This document shows, one piece after another, positions 31,725 to 38,941 of a DNA stretch of 64,000 nt (the stretch's first letter is position 1; each line of letters starts with the position of its first letter). The notes under the pieces were generated by a model. It worked only from the letters and a program-made list of their open reading frames with translations. It did not search any database and was not told the origin of the DNA. Both the position numbers and the translations under genes were made by a program. Source of the DNA: an uncultured Bacteroidia bacterium (GTDB lineage Bacteria > Bacteroidota > Bacteroidia > Bacteroidales > ML635J-15); contig CADCCZ010000001.1 in the NCBI GenBank assembly GCA_902800045.1, positions 473,346 to 537,345 of the forward strand, in the 5' to 3' direction.

Positions 31725-32999
31725 ATGAAACCTAAGACAAAAAAGCAACGTGAGATAATGAGTTTGGTTCCCAAACTCACTCCCATTAGTAATAGGCAAA
31801 TAGAATATGCAGAAAAGTATTTGTTTAACCATTATGCGTACAAAAATGGCAACGCGGCATATTGCATGACGTGTGGTAATAAATTGACGAAAAAAGAACT
31901 GGAAGAAGGGAAATGTTCTTGTTGCAAGAATAGTCTCCTGACTGTAGAAACAAAGAAAAGGAAAGAATCCGAGGTAAGGTATTATGCGATAGTTAGCAAG
32001 TGCAATAAGTATCAAGTAATAAGATACTATTATGTGAAAAGAAGCATGGTCAGGAAGAAGCATTCAGAATGTATGTTCATTCCTGTTGCTCAAGAATGGA
32101 TTGACGGAAAAGGTGGAAAGCCTACTTATGTTGCAAGGCTGGCATTGATGAATAGCTATTACAGCAATAACATATATTCTTTGTGGTCTGATATGGAGAT
32201 AAGAACGAAAAGGCACGTTTCTGAGTCCATTACATACCCGAAGATTAATTTGATACCGATAATCAAGAGAAACCTTGGCGACAATGTAAAAGAAGTATGC
32301 AACCTTAAATCCTTGTCGATAAGCGGAGTGTTCTATCTGGTAATGAATTTTCCCCATGCAGAAACTCTGGTAAAGGCAAAACAATATGAGCTGTTTAACG
32401 AATATAAGAGAAACGGCTTCATTGACAATTATTGGAACGTAGTCAAGATATGTATTAGGAACAACTATATAGTCAGCGACTTTGACATATGGAAAGATAT
32501 GATAGAGGCGATAGAGTATTGTGGCGGAGACATTTCCAACGGCAAAAATGTTTGTCCAGAAAACTTGCTAGAATCCCACGACTATTGGGTTAACAGAATG
32601 GAAAAGATTAAAGACAAGAGACAGAAGATGCAGGACGATGAAAGAGCAAAGCAGTATGAAGATGAATACAAAAAGCAGAAGGGCAAATGGTTTGCCATAG
32701 CAATAGAAGCCAAAGGATTGAGCATTAAGGTTCTTGATAGTGTAAAAAAATTTATAGACGAGAATAATGCGATGCATCATTGCGTTTTTGCGAATGAATA
32801 CTACAAAAAGAAAAACTCGTTGATTATGTCTGTCACAGAAAACGGAAACAGGGTTGCTACCATTGAGTATGATATATCTAAATTCAAGGTTCTGCAGTGT
32901 AGAGGTGTATGCAACCAAGTTCCTGCTCATTACGATGAAATTCTTAGCATAATGGATAATCATATAAAAATGTTCCGCAAGATTGCTAAAAGTGCTTGA
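31725..32999 (+). CDS. PcfJ-like protein
   Basis: 424 residues. N-terminal zinc-ribbon-like region (CMTCGNKLTKKELEEGKCSCC at about 48-68). C-terminal PcfJ core: GLSIKVLDSVKKFIDENNAMHHCVFANEYYKKKNSLIMSV (quoted in parts) and a final VLQCRGVCNQVPAHYDEI. Begins 1 base after PcfK. In plasmids PcfJ is a relaxosome-associated factor; in a phage it must do something else or be a remnant role. Confidence 0.85.
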   Translation: MKPKTKKQREIMSLVPKLTPISNRQIEYAEKYLFNHYAYKNGNAAYCMTCGNKLTKKELEEGKCSCCKNSLLTVETKKRKESEVRYYAIVSKCNKYQVIRYYYVKRSMVRKKHSECMFIPVAQEWIDGKGGKPTYVARLALMNSYYSNNIYSLWSDMEIRTKRHVSESITYPKINLIPIIKRNLGDNVKEVCNLKSLSISGVFYLVMNFPHAETLVKAKQYELFNEYKRNGFIDNYWNVVKICIRNNYIVSDFDIWKDMIEAIEYCGGDISNGKNVCPENLLESHDYWVNRMEKIKDKRQKMQDDERAKQYEDEYKKQKGKWFAIAIEAKGLSIKVLDSVKKFIDENNAMHHCVFANEYYKKKNSLIMSVTENGNRVATIEYDISKFKVLQCRGVCNQVPAHYDEILSIMDNHIKMFRKIAKSA

Positions 33000-33026
33000 A
33001 AGTTAAACATCAGGATAGTAGTTTTG
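32995..33026 (+). promoter_or_regulatory. Late-class promoter before portal
   Basis: AAAAGTGCTTG with CTTG at 32995-32998, 20-base spacer, TAGTTTTG at 33019-33026. It overlaps the end of pcfJ. One of four promoters that share AAAGTGYTTG. Confidence 0.65.
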
Positions 33027-33048
33027 TGTCGTTTTAATTCTCATAAAA

Positions 33049-34437
33049 ATGAATGTAGAAGAACTCAATGCCTTATTGCAGGACGATAGCAGAAATGATT
33101 CGGACATAATTACCGAGTTGAAGAATAAGGATGTTAATGTAAAGCCATGGATAGCCATCCTCAAGGAGTACGACAGCCATCAACACGACATTATGGATAA
33201 GAACAAAAGGAAGATGAGAAAAATCTCTGGAGGAAAGTTTGAAGATGTTTCTCGTATACGCCTTGACTTTGAAAAACTTATCGCCCAGAGAATGACCGAG
33301 TTTATGTTTGCCTTGCCAGTAAAGAGGGTTGTTACTGGAATAGAGGGAGACGAGACAAAGCAGAAAATTGCAAATGCCATTGAGACAATCTACACCAAGA
33401 ATAGAATTGACAGCGAAAACTTAAAGAGGGCAATGGAGTACTTCTCATCATGCGAGATTTGTACCCAATGGATTCCAGTGCAGACAGAGCAGCATAATGT
33501 CTATGGATTTAGTTCTTCCAAGAAGTTGCGTATGCGTACCTATTCGCCGATGTCTGGCTACTCCCTATATCCTCTGTTCGATGAATATGGGGATATGATA
33601 GCGATGTCGATAGAATACACAATATCGAACATCGACAATCAGGTTATATGTCTGGAGACTTATACTGCAAAAAGACACCTAAAATTTGAGAACGGGAAAA
33701 AGGTAGTTGACACAGAAAACCCACTCGGCAAAATCCCATTTATCTATGCCTGCAGGCCAAAGCCTATCTGGGACGGAGTACAGCACCTTATCAACGAATT
33801 GGAGTTCACTCTGTCACGCAATTCCGATGTCATAGCATACAATTCCGCTCCTATGATTAAGGTTGTAGGCGACCTTATCGGACAGGATGACAAGGATAAG
33901 GCACAGAGGGTTATACGTGTTCAGAATGGCGGTGATGTTTCCTATGTATCGTGGTCGCAATCCACACAGGCAGTCCAGGACCACGTCAATATGATTCTTC
34001 GTCTTATCTGGATGCAGATGCAGTTGCCGGATCTGTCCTTTGAAAACATCAAGGGACTTGGTGCAGTTTCTGGAGAAGCAAGAAAAACCTTGCTTACAGA
34101 TGCCCACCTGAAAGTTGGTGACGAGAAAGGTACATTCTTGGAGTTCTTCGATAGGGAGGCAAATGTTGTAAAGGCATATCTCAAGCGAATGCACGAGGAA
34201 TGGGCGGACAAGATAGACGATATTAATATCGAGCATGTCATAAGTCCGTTTATTCAGAACGATGAAGCTGCTGAGGTTCAGAAGTGGCTCAATGCCAACG
34301 GTGGAAAGCCATTGGTTAGTCACATTGATTCTATCAGCCTTGCTGGTTTAAGTGACAATCCGCAGGCTACCTACGAGCAGATACAGAAGGAGGAAAAAGA
34401 ATCATCGTCAATAACTGGACTAGTTGAAGAATATTAG
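33049..34437 (+). CDS. Portal protein (SPP1-type)
   Basis: 462 residues. Typical order of an SPP1/PF05133 portal: an N-terminal clip region (FEKLIAQRMTEFMFALPVKR), YSPMSGYSLYPLFDEYGDMI, then GKIPFIYACRPKPIWDGVQHLI...EFTLSRNSDVIAYNSAP, and a long C-terminal helix with QMQLPDLSFENIKGLGAVSGEA. It forms the dodecameric ring for DNA passage. It lies 10 kb upstream of the terminase genes, which is unusual. Confidence 0.88.
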   Translation: MNVEELNALLQDDSRNDSDIITELKNKDVNVKPWIAILKEYDSHQHDIMDKNKRKMRKISGGKFEDVSRIRLDFEKLIAQRMTEFMFALPVKRVVTGIEGDETKQKIANAIETIYTKNRIDSENLKRAMEYFSSCEICTQWIPVQTEQHNVYGFSSSKKLRMRTYSPMSGYSLYPLFDEYGDMIAMSIEYTISNIDNQVICLETYTAKRHLKFENGKKVVDTENPLGKIPFIYACRPKPIWDGVQHLINELEFTLSRNSDVIAYNSAPMIKVVGDLIGQDDKDKAQRVIRVQNGGDVSYVSWSQSTQAVQDHVNMILRLIWMQMQLPDLSFENIKGLGAVSGEARKTLLTDAHLKVGDEKGTFLEFFDREANVVKAYLKRMHEEWADKIDDINIEHVISPFIQNDEAAEVQKWLNANGGKPLVSHIDSISLAGLSDNPQATYEQIQKEEKESSSITGLVEEY

Positions 34438-34453
34438 AAAAGCCTTATATTTG
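34424..34453 (+). promoter_or_regulatory. Promoter of the candidate immunity gene
   Basis: TTG at 34424-34426, 19-base spacer, TATATTTG at 34446-34453, overlapping the portal stop. It lacks the AAAGTG late block, so it may work in the lysogen. Confidence 0.5.
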
Positions 34454-34468
34454 CGAAAAAAAATTCTT

Positions 34469-34741
34469 ATGAATGATGATAAAAAAATAATCCCCGAAGA
34501 AGTGTTTGCTTTAGCCAATAAAGTAAAGTATGATATTATAGAATACAAAGGCTCTTTGGATTGCAAGGATTACTATCGAGGAGATTATAATGAGAATGTT
34601 GAGTTTTACAAAAAAACAGGCATTGCTCTCCCGATGGGTTACCCAATGCTAATTGAATATAGTGAAGGAAAGGCAAAATTTGTAGGCGGTGATAAAGGAG
34701 TTTTCTCTATATTAGATAGGCTTAATCCGCTGGAGAAATAG
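34469..34741 (+). CDS. Candidate immunity protein for the MuF toxin (90 aa)
   Basis: Begins MNDDKKIIPEEVFALANKVKYD and ends FSILDRLNPLEK; acidic, alpha/beta, no catalytic motif. I do not recognise an immunity family. The role is inferred from place: it is convergent with the toxin-fused gene and overlaps its 3' end by 30 bases, it is the only small gene there, and it has a separate promoter. Confidence 0.5.
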   Translation: MNDDKKIIPEEVFALANKVKYDIIEYKGSLDCKDYYRGDYNENVEFYKKTGIALPMGYPMLIEYSEGKAKFVGGDKGVFSILDRLNPLEK

Positions 34742-36373
34742 AGTGTTTATTAATAGGTTGTCTATTTTTAGGATTCCGATAGACTTCATTTTTTGTATAT
34801 CTTCAATATTGAAGTCTCCCTTTCTCCCAGTTTGAGGGTCATACCATAACAGGTTGCCCCTTTTTTGTCTTTCAACTATGAAAACATGACCACCGCCACC
34901 TTCCCAAGAACACAAAACCTCATATCTTCCTACTGCAGTAGTTCTGTTATATATGAAATTGATTCTCTGGTCAGTATCTTTGAAATTGTATTTCCAGTCG
35001 TAACTAGATACACCTACATTTCTGTCCTTGAATTTGAATCTTTCAAAAATATTTGTTTGGTTTTCTTTGCACCATTTTTTATAAAATTCGTCATCCTTAT
35101 TAGGAAGAGCCTCTACATTGAAACCTCTTCTTCGTAATTCGTATGCCAATGTACAGGTCTGACAATTGTTATAATACCCATTGAGTTCAGCATCTGGAGA
35201 ATTGAACTCTGGATTTACCTTTCCGCCATTGGCATCAGTAAAGCTCATTGCTTTGCCTTGTGGAATGTTCAGTATCTTAGATATTTGCCTGTTGTTTTCC
35301 ATTTGTTCTTCGCTAAATATCTTAGAGTTATATCGTTCCACTTCTTTGTTTCTGGTGGCATTTAGTGTGTCTATTCTGTCCCTGTTATCTCTTACCCAAT
35401 AAGGCAACTTATTGTTATCGGTTTGACCAATTTTATTCTGATTGTCAAACACCCATTGCTTGAATGCTTCTGGAACATCTTTGATTTCCTTAATCTCGAC
35501 AGGCTCTCCGTTGTTCCATTTGATAAAATCGCTTTCGCTCATAAGAATAGGAACACAATGGCACAAGTCGTTTGGGTGCCAGCCGGTCCATTTGAAATCC
35601 TTTGGATAACTACCTGATAGCGTGTCGCAAATATCATGTTTGGGGTGTGAATTTGATAATTCTATTTCGTATCCAAGAACAAAATCCATCTGATTCCACC
35701 GCGTCTGTTCTGCTGTTCGGTATGCCATATTTATTTCGGAACGAGCCAGCCTTGCAGATCTGTACTCGCAATCGTGAATGTCGGTTGCCTGTCCGAACTT
35801 GGACTTATAGTCCTTCTGCAATTTCTTGAAGTCGATGAGATACTTGCTTATCTGCTTAGATAAAGTTACTGCAGAAGTGCCTTTGCTTATTGCTGTAGAT
35901 ATGGCAGCTTCGAGTGACTTGATGTAGTTGCCGGACTGGTTCCAAATCTTATCAGATATTCCGAATCCCTTGTCTTTGCGTTCCAAGAACGCTTTCAGTG
36001 CATCGGAATTTGTCTGGTAGATTATCTTGTACTTTTCTCCGTTAACTCTGGCATTGTATTTTTTTAGTATCTCATTAGCCATCAAGTCCTGCGCTTCGTT
36101 GCTGTTCTTCCACTCCTTTGATATTCCAGAATAGACCAAAGCGGAAAGGCTGTTCGAGAAATTTCGTTGCAATCTCTCTACTGCATATTTGGTTTCTGGG
36201 AAGTCGGAGAACTTGAACTCGAAATCATCATCTGCAGTATAGTTTGTCCTTAATGCAATAGAACTTGCCTCCTTGTTGTATATCTCGTATATTTTATGCA
36301 GTTGTGCAATGTACGCAGTAAGCCTTTCGTTCAGCTTCTTGTAGTTTTTCTTCTGGTTTTTAAGATAATTCAT
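34712..36373 (-). CDS. MuF-like minor head protein fused to a papain-fold toxin domain
   Basis: 553 residues from ATG 36373 (MNYLKNQKKNYKK). Residues about 1-200 are helical; about 215-300 form the Mu gpF/SPP1 gp7 core (SARLARSEINMAYRTAEQTRW, ELSNSHPKHDICDTLSG, WHPNDLCHCVPI). After a linker the C-terminus (about 385-520) has a papain-like fold: C404/C407 in NNCQTCTLAYELRRRG, H496 in GGGGHVFIVE and D near WYDPQTG. This matches Tox-PL/papain-fold toxin domains. It is reversed relative to the structural genes. Head protein plus toxin is the layout of MuF polymorphic toxins of temperate phages; delivery and activity are inferred. Confidence 0.82.
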   Translation of the reverse strand: MNYLKNQKKNYKKLNERLTAYIAQLHKIYEIYNKEASSIALRTNYTADDDFEFKFSDFPETKYAVERLQRNFSNSLSALVYSGISKEWKNSNEAQDLMANEILKKYNARVNGEKYKIIYQTNSDALKAFLERKDKGFGISDKIWNQSGNYIKSLEAAISTAISKGTSAVTLSKQISKYLIDFKKLQKDYKSKFGQATDIHDCEYRSARLARSEINMAYRTAEQTRWNQMDFVLGYEIELSNSHPKHDICDTLSGSYPKDFKWTGWHPNDLCHCVPILMSESDFIKWNNGEPVEIKEIKDVPEAFKQWVFDNQNKIGQTDNNKLPYWVRDNRDRIDTLNATRNKEVERYNSKIFSEEQMENNRQISKILNIPQGKAMSFTDANGGKVNPEFNSPDAELNGYYNNCQTCTLAYELRRRGFNVEALPNKDDEFYKKWCKENQTNIFERFKFKDRNVGVSSYDWKYNFKDTDQRINFIYNRTTAVGRYEVLCSWEGGGGHVFIVERQKRGNLLWYDPQTGRKGDFNIEDIQKMKSIGILKIDNLLINTLFLQRIKPI

Positions 36374-36392
36374 GATGTAAGATTTGATTTTG

Positions 36393-36427
36393 CAAATATA
36401 ATTCAAGTGTTTAAGTGTTAGACACTT
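36393..36427 (-). promoter_or_regulatory. MuF-toxin promoter region with operator-like inverted repeat
   Basis: On the reverse strand a -7 box TATATTTG (complement of 36393-36400). Instead of TTTG at -33 there is an inverted repeat AAGTGT-TAG-ACACTT (36413-36427), and the reverse strand reads AAAAAGTGTC, like the AAAGTG of the late promoters. Suggests activator-dependent late expression. Confidence 0.45.
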
Positions 36428-36451
36428 TTTTGTAAAAAATTGCAAATTTTT

Positions 36452-36483
36452 CTTGCATATATCAAATATTTATATTACTTTTA
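36452..36483 (+). promoter_or_regulatory. Early promoter (ATATCAAATATTT type)
   Basis: CTTG at 36452-36455, 20-base spacer, TACTTTTA at 36476-36483. The spacer and the following AGCAAATAATAAA match the promoter at 30102 nearly base for base. Confidence 0.65.
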
Positions 36484-36508
36484 TAGCAAATAATAAAGAA
36501 CACAAATT

Positions 36509-36685
36509 ATGGAAGTACAAGAAGCAAAAAATCAGAAACTGGAAGTTGAATATCGGGAAGAAGCCTATGTAAAAGGTGATTATGCTCCAATGGTAAAATG
36601 CGATAGGGATGATTCAAGGGAAATCATCGACGAGTTTGTAACCTACGATGGAACAAGATTAGTGAAAGTGTATAAAAAGTTGTAG
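36509..36685 (+). CDS. Small acidic protein (58 aa)
   Basis: MEVQEAKNQKLEVEYREEAY... ending LVKVYKKL. The opening resembles the start of the protein at 30167 (MENVQVKIQK) and both sit behind the same promoter type. No family recognised. Confidence 0.5.
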   Translation: MEVQEAKNQKLEVEYREEAYVKGDYAPMVKCDRDDSREIIDEFVTYDGTRLVKVYKKL

Positions 36686-36706
36686 ATAACCTAAAAAGAT
36701 ATAGAG

Positions 36707-36925
36707 ATGGTAATTTTTAACAAGCAGAAGACAATATCAGGCAGAATCCTATCAATGTCTGCAAATGCCAAAGAAAAGACTTATACAATCAAGACTTATT
36801 ATGACAACGGCAAGTTGTGTTCGGTATATCGGAGTTTTCCACAAGGTGCAGACTTCACTACCGACTGGACACCAAACGATGCTGTTCATTTTCTTAGAAC
36901 GAATGATTATGAAAGAGTAAAGTAA
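36707..36925 (+). CDS. Hypothetical protein (72 aa)
   Basis: Strand-rich (KTYTIKTYYDNGKLCSVYRSF) with an acidic end. No family recognised. Confidence 0.5.
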   Translation: MVIFNKQKTISGRILSMSANAKEKTYTIKTYYDNGKLCSVYRSFPQGADFTTDWTPNDAVHFLRTNDYERVK

Positions 36926-36953
36926 GTAATGTTTAATCCAAAATTTTAAAGAT

Positions 36954-37406
36954 ATGATTAAGAAACAAGACGACAGGGATAAGTGTTATCTTGACAATCC
37001 CAACATGAGAGGTAATTTTTTGAAGTTCATCAAACTGGCAGAGGACAACGACTGGAGCATCTATGTTTCTCTCTATGAAGAAGAAGGAACAAGGTGCGGA
37101 GAGCTTGACATTGAGTGCCAGAAGTATTCCCCAGCAGAGCAGGACTTTGCAATGTACCTGCAGCCGATTAACAATAAAAAGGTTTCGTTTGCTGACCTTA
37201 TACACGGATTTGTTGAATCGTATAATCCTGTGGAGGAAGCATTGATTTGGTCAAAGGAATCAGGCGAGTATGACGAAAAGGGTTATCCTATACGAGTTGG
37301 GATAAACGGTGCGCCGTACGATTACCATGACCTGTATTCCGATATGTTGGCATGCAAGAATATGGCAGAAGAGTTGGAGAAAATTGTAAAAGAAGAACAG
37401 ATATAA
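36954..37406 (+). CDS. Hypothetical acidic protein (150 aa)
   Basis: Acidic, alpha/beta: FLKFIKLAEDNDWSIYVSLYEEEG, then YDEKGYPIRVGINGAPYDYHDLYSDM. The size, acidity and mid-genome place would suit a host-defence inhibitor, but I see no family signature and do not claim one. Confidence 0.5.
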   Translation: MIKKQDDRDKCYLDNPNMRGNFLKFIKLAEDNDWSIYVSLYEEEGTRCGELDIECQKYSPAEQDFAMYLQPINNKKVSFADLIHGFVESYNPVEEALIWSKESGEYDEKGYPIRVGINGAPYDYHDLYSDMLACKNMAEELEKIVKEEQI

Positions 37407-37417
37407 AGAAAGTACCT

Positions 37418-37678
37418 ATGGCAACATTTATAATGATAGAGACGCTTAAAGATTCGTGGCAGAAAACATTGCCAAACTACCACGAACAAGCACCAGTTCA
37501 AGTATTGGTAAATCAAGATGCGGTAATAGAAATGCGACAGGAGGAATACTCGATAATCTGCAAGGATAAGAGTGTTATGCACGGGACTGGCACAAGGATC
37601 TACACGACAAGCGGAAATAACTATCTCACAAGAATGAGTATTTGGAAACTGTGTAAAGAATTAAGTAAAACGGAATAG
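37418..37678 (+). CDS. Hypothetical protein (86 aa)
   Basis: Start at ATG 37418 (MATFIMIETLKDSWQK). Strand-rich C-terminal half (EEYSIICKDKSVMHGTGTRIYTT). No family recognised. Confidence 0.5.
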   Translation: MATFIMIETLKDSWQKTLPNYHEQAPVQVLVNQDAVIEMRQEEYSIICKDKSVMHGTGTRIYTTSGNNYLTRMSIWKLCKELSKTE

Positions 37679-37680
37679 TT

Positions 37681-37812
37681 ATGATAAAGAGAAACTACAA
37701 TCTTACAGCAGAGGATTACGACCAGATAGAAAATCATTGGTCGGCAGAAAACAACGAGAAATACGGCTGTGATTTCAACGGCTGTTGGTACAAAAACGAA
37801 GATGAAGATTAA
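37681..37812 (+). CDS. Small acidic protein (43 aa)
   Basis: MIKRNYNLTAEDYDQIENHW... ending NEDED. Two bases after the preceding stop. The aromatic CDFNGCWYK block suggests a small folded unit. No family recognised. Confidence 0.5.
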   Translation: MIKRNYNLTAEDYDQIENHWSAENNEKYGCDFNGCWYKNEDED

Positions 37813-37823
37813 AAGATTTGACT

Positions 37824-38165
37824 ATGAGCAAACAAGCAAAAATCAGAACGAAAAGCATAGTGGAATACAAGGCTATTCCTCTATTCAACCACGACTGCGA
37901 GAACTTGTTCGACTATCTCCAGAAGCATTGCCACATCGCTGCCTACACTATGCAGGAGGACTACTACAATGTTCCTAACTGGGAGATTAGAAAGAGCGAA
38001 CTGAAAGAACTAATCAAGAAACTGGAGGCTAAGCCTAAACCCATGATGGAAAGTTGTGGATATACCGCAGGGCAACTTATTGATATGTTCCAGTCGTGGA
38101 TTGACATATCGAGCAAAGAGGAGAATTTCTCGGACAATGATTTCATTTATATAGATTGGTTTTAA
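37824..38165 (+). CDS. Hypothetical protein (113 aa)
   Basis: ATG 37824 (MSKQAKIRTKSIVEYK). Mainly helical with YTAGQLIDMFQSWIDI near the end. No family recognised. Confidence 0.5.
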   Translation: MSKQAKIRTKSIVEYKAIPLFNHDCENLFDYLQKHCHIAAYTMQEDYYNVPNWEIRKSELKELIKKLEAKPKPMMESCGYTAGQLIDMFQSWIDISSKEENFSDNDFIYIDWF

Positions 38166-38178
38166 AAAGTTAGTGAAT

Positions 38179-38376
38179 ATGAAGAACAGAATAACAAAGA
38201 AGGATTTTGAGCAACTGATCAACGAATTGCCGGTGAAGGAAGATGATTTGATAATAGACGGAAAGCAAAGGAGAGGTAACTATGGGACTATGTTAAGGCG
38301 ATACGATCCGATTGCTTTCGAGGTTGCCTACAGTGAAGAAGTTAGGGAATCTGCTTTCAGGAACTCGATGAGATAA
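38179..38376 (+). CDS. Hypothetical protein (65 aa)
   Basis: ATG 38179 (MKNRITKKDFEQLINELP; a GTG at 38173 is possible). Ends with VAYSEEVRESAFRNSMR. No family recognised. Confidence 0.45.
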   Translation: MKNRITKKDFEQLINELPVKEDDLIIDGKQRRGNYGTMLRRYDPIAFEVAYSEEVRESAFRNSMR

Positions 38377-38393
38377 AAAAATATTGATAAATG

Positions 38394-38425
38394 TTTGCAT
38401 AAATCAAGTATAAATATTACTTTTG
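38394..38425 (+). promoter_or_regulatory. Promoter of the DUF488/tRNA/amidoligase cassette
   Basis: TTTG at 38394-38397, 20-base spacer, TACTTTTG at 38418-38425. The next promoter I can see rightward is at 45566, so this may drive the whole cassette and the terminase genes. Confidence 0.7.
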
Positions 38426-38448
38426 CATTGTAAAAATAAGATATAGTG

Positions 38449-38844
38449 ATGAGAATATATACATCGTACTTCGGAAAGATTAAAAAGTTGAGAGAACGCA
38501 ACATAGAGCCAGTTTCCATTTCAAGATGGAAGCCAAAGTTCTATGAAGGCAAAATGATGTTGTCGGTTGCTCCAACTCCATATATGTTGTCGGAATCCTG
38601 TTCAAGGGAAGAATACATAAGATTGTATAAGAAGATTCTGGAGAACCGCGGTGCAGGTAACATATTTCAGGAAATAAAAAGTCTGTCTGGCGGAAAGGAT
38701 ATAGCATTGTGTTGCTACGAAACTCCAGAAAAGTTCTGTCACAGGCATCTGCTTGCAGATTTCTTGAACACGGAACTAAATCTGGGAGTGAATGAGTTTG
38801 AGGATGAAAAAGAAGTCAAGATAGAAGAGCCGACTTTGTTTTAG
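38449..38844 (+). CDS. DUF488 family protein
   Basis: 131 residues. MRIYTSYFGKIKKLRE, PVSISRWKPKFYEG, then SGGKDIALCCYETPEKFCHRHLLADFL. The CYExPxxFCHRxLxAxxL block is diagnostic for DUF488. Its biochemical role is not known. It precedes the tRNA-Gly. Confidence 0.85.
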   Translation: MRIYTSYFGKIKKLRERNIEPVSISRWKPKFYEGKMMLSVAPTPYMLSESCSREEYIRLYKKILENRGAGNIFQEIKSLSGGKDIALCCYETPEKFCHRHLLADFLNTELNLGVNEFEDEKEVKIEEPTLF

Positions 38845-38852
38845 GAGATTAC

Positions 38853-38923
38853 GCGCGAATAGTTTAAAAGTAGAATATTGTACTTCCAGTACAAAGATGC
38901 ATGTTTGAATCATGCTTCGCGCT
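38853..38923 (+). tRNA. tRNA-Gly (anticodon UCC)
   Basis: Acceptor GCGCGAA/TTCGCGC (7 bp, perfect), anticodon stem TTGTA/TACAA with loop CTTCCAG and anticodon TCC at 38885-38887, T-stem GCATG/CATGC with loop TTTGAAT. The D-arm is weak (GTTT with AAAAGTAG loop and no GG pair), which is unusual, and CCA is not encoded. It lies between DUF488 and the dehydrogenase gene, 6 bases before the first possible start of the latter. Confidence 0.85.
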
Positions 38924-38941
38924 CTATTAATGAAAGATGTC

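Noticed and set aside
29097..32999. Reading the element as a conjugative transposon because of RadC, PcfK and PcfJ
   Set aside because: Portal, terminase, capsid, tail tube, chaperone, tape measure, endolysin and holin genes show a tailed prophage; no conjugation (tra, relaxase) gene is seen.
36954..37406. 150-aa acidic protein as an anti-defence protein
   Set aside because: Only acidity and position support this; no motif, so no function is claimed.
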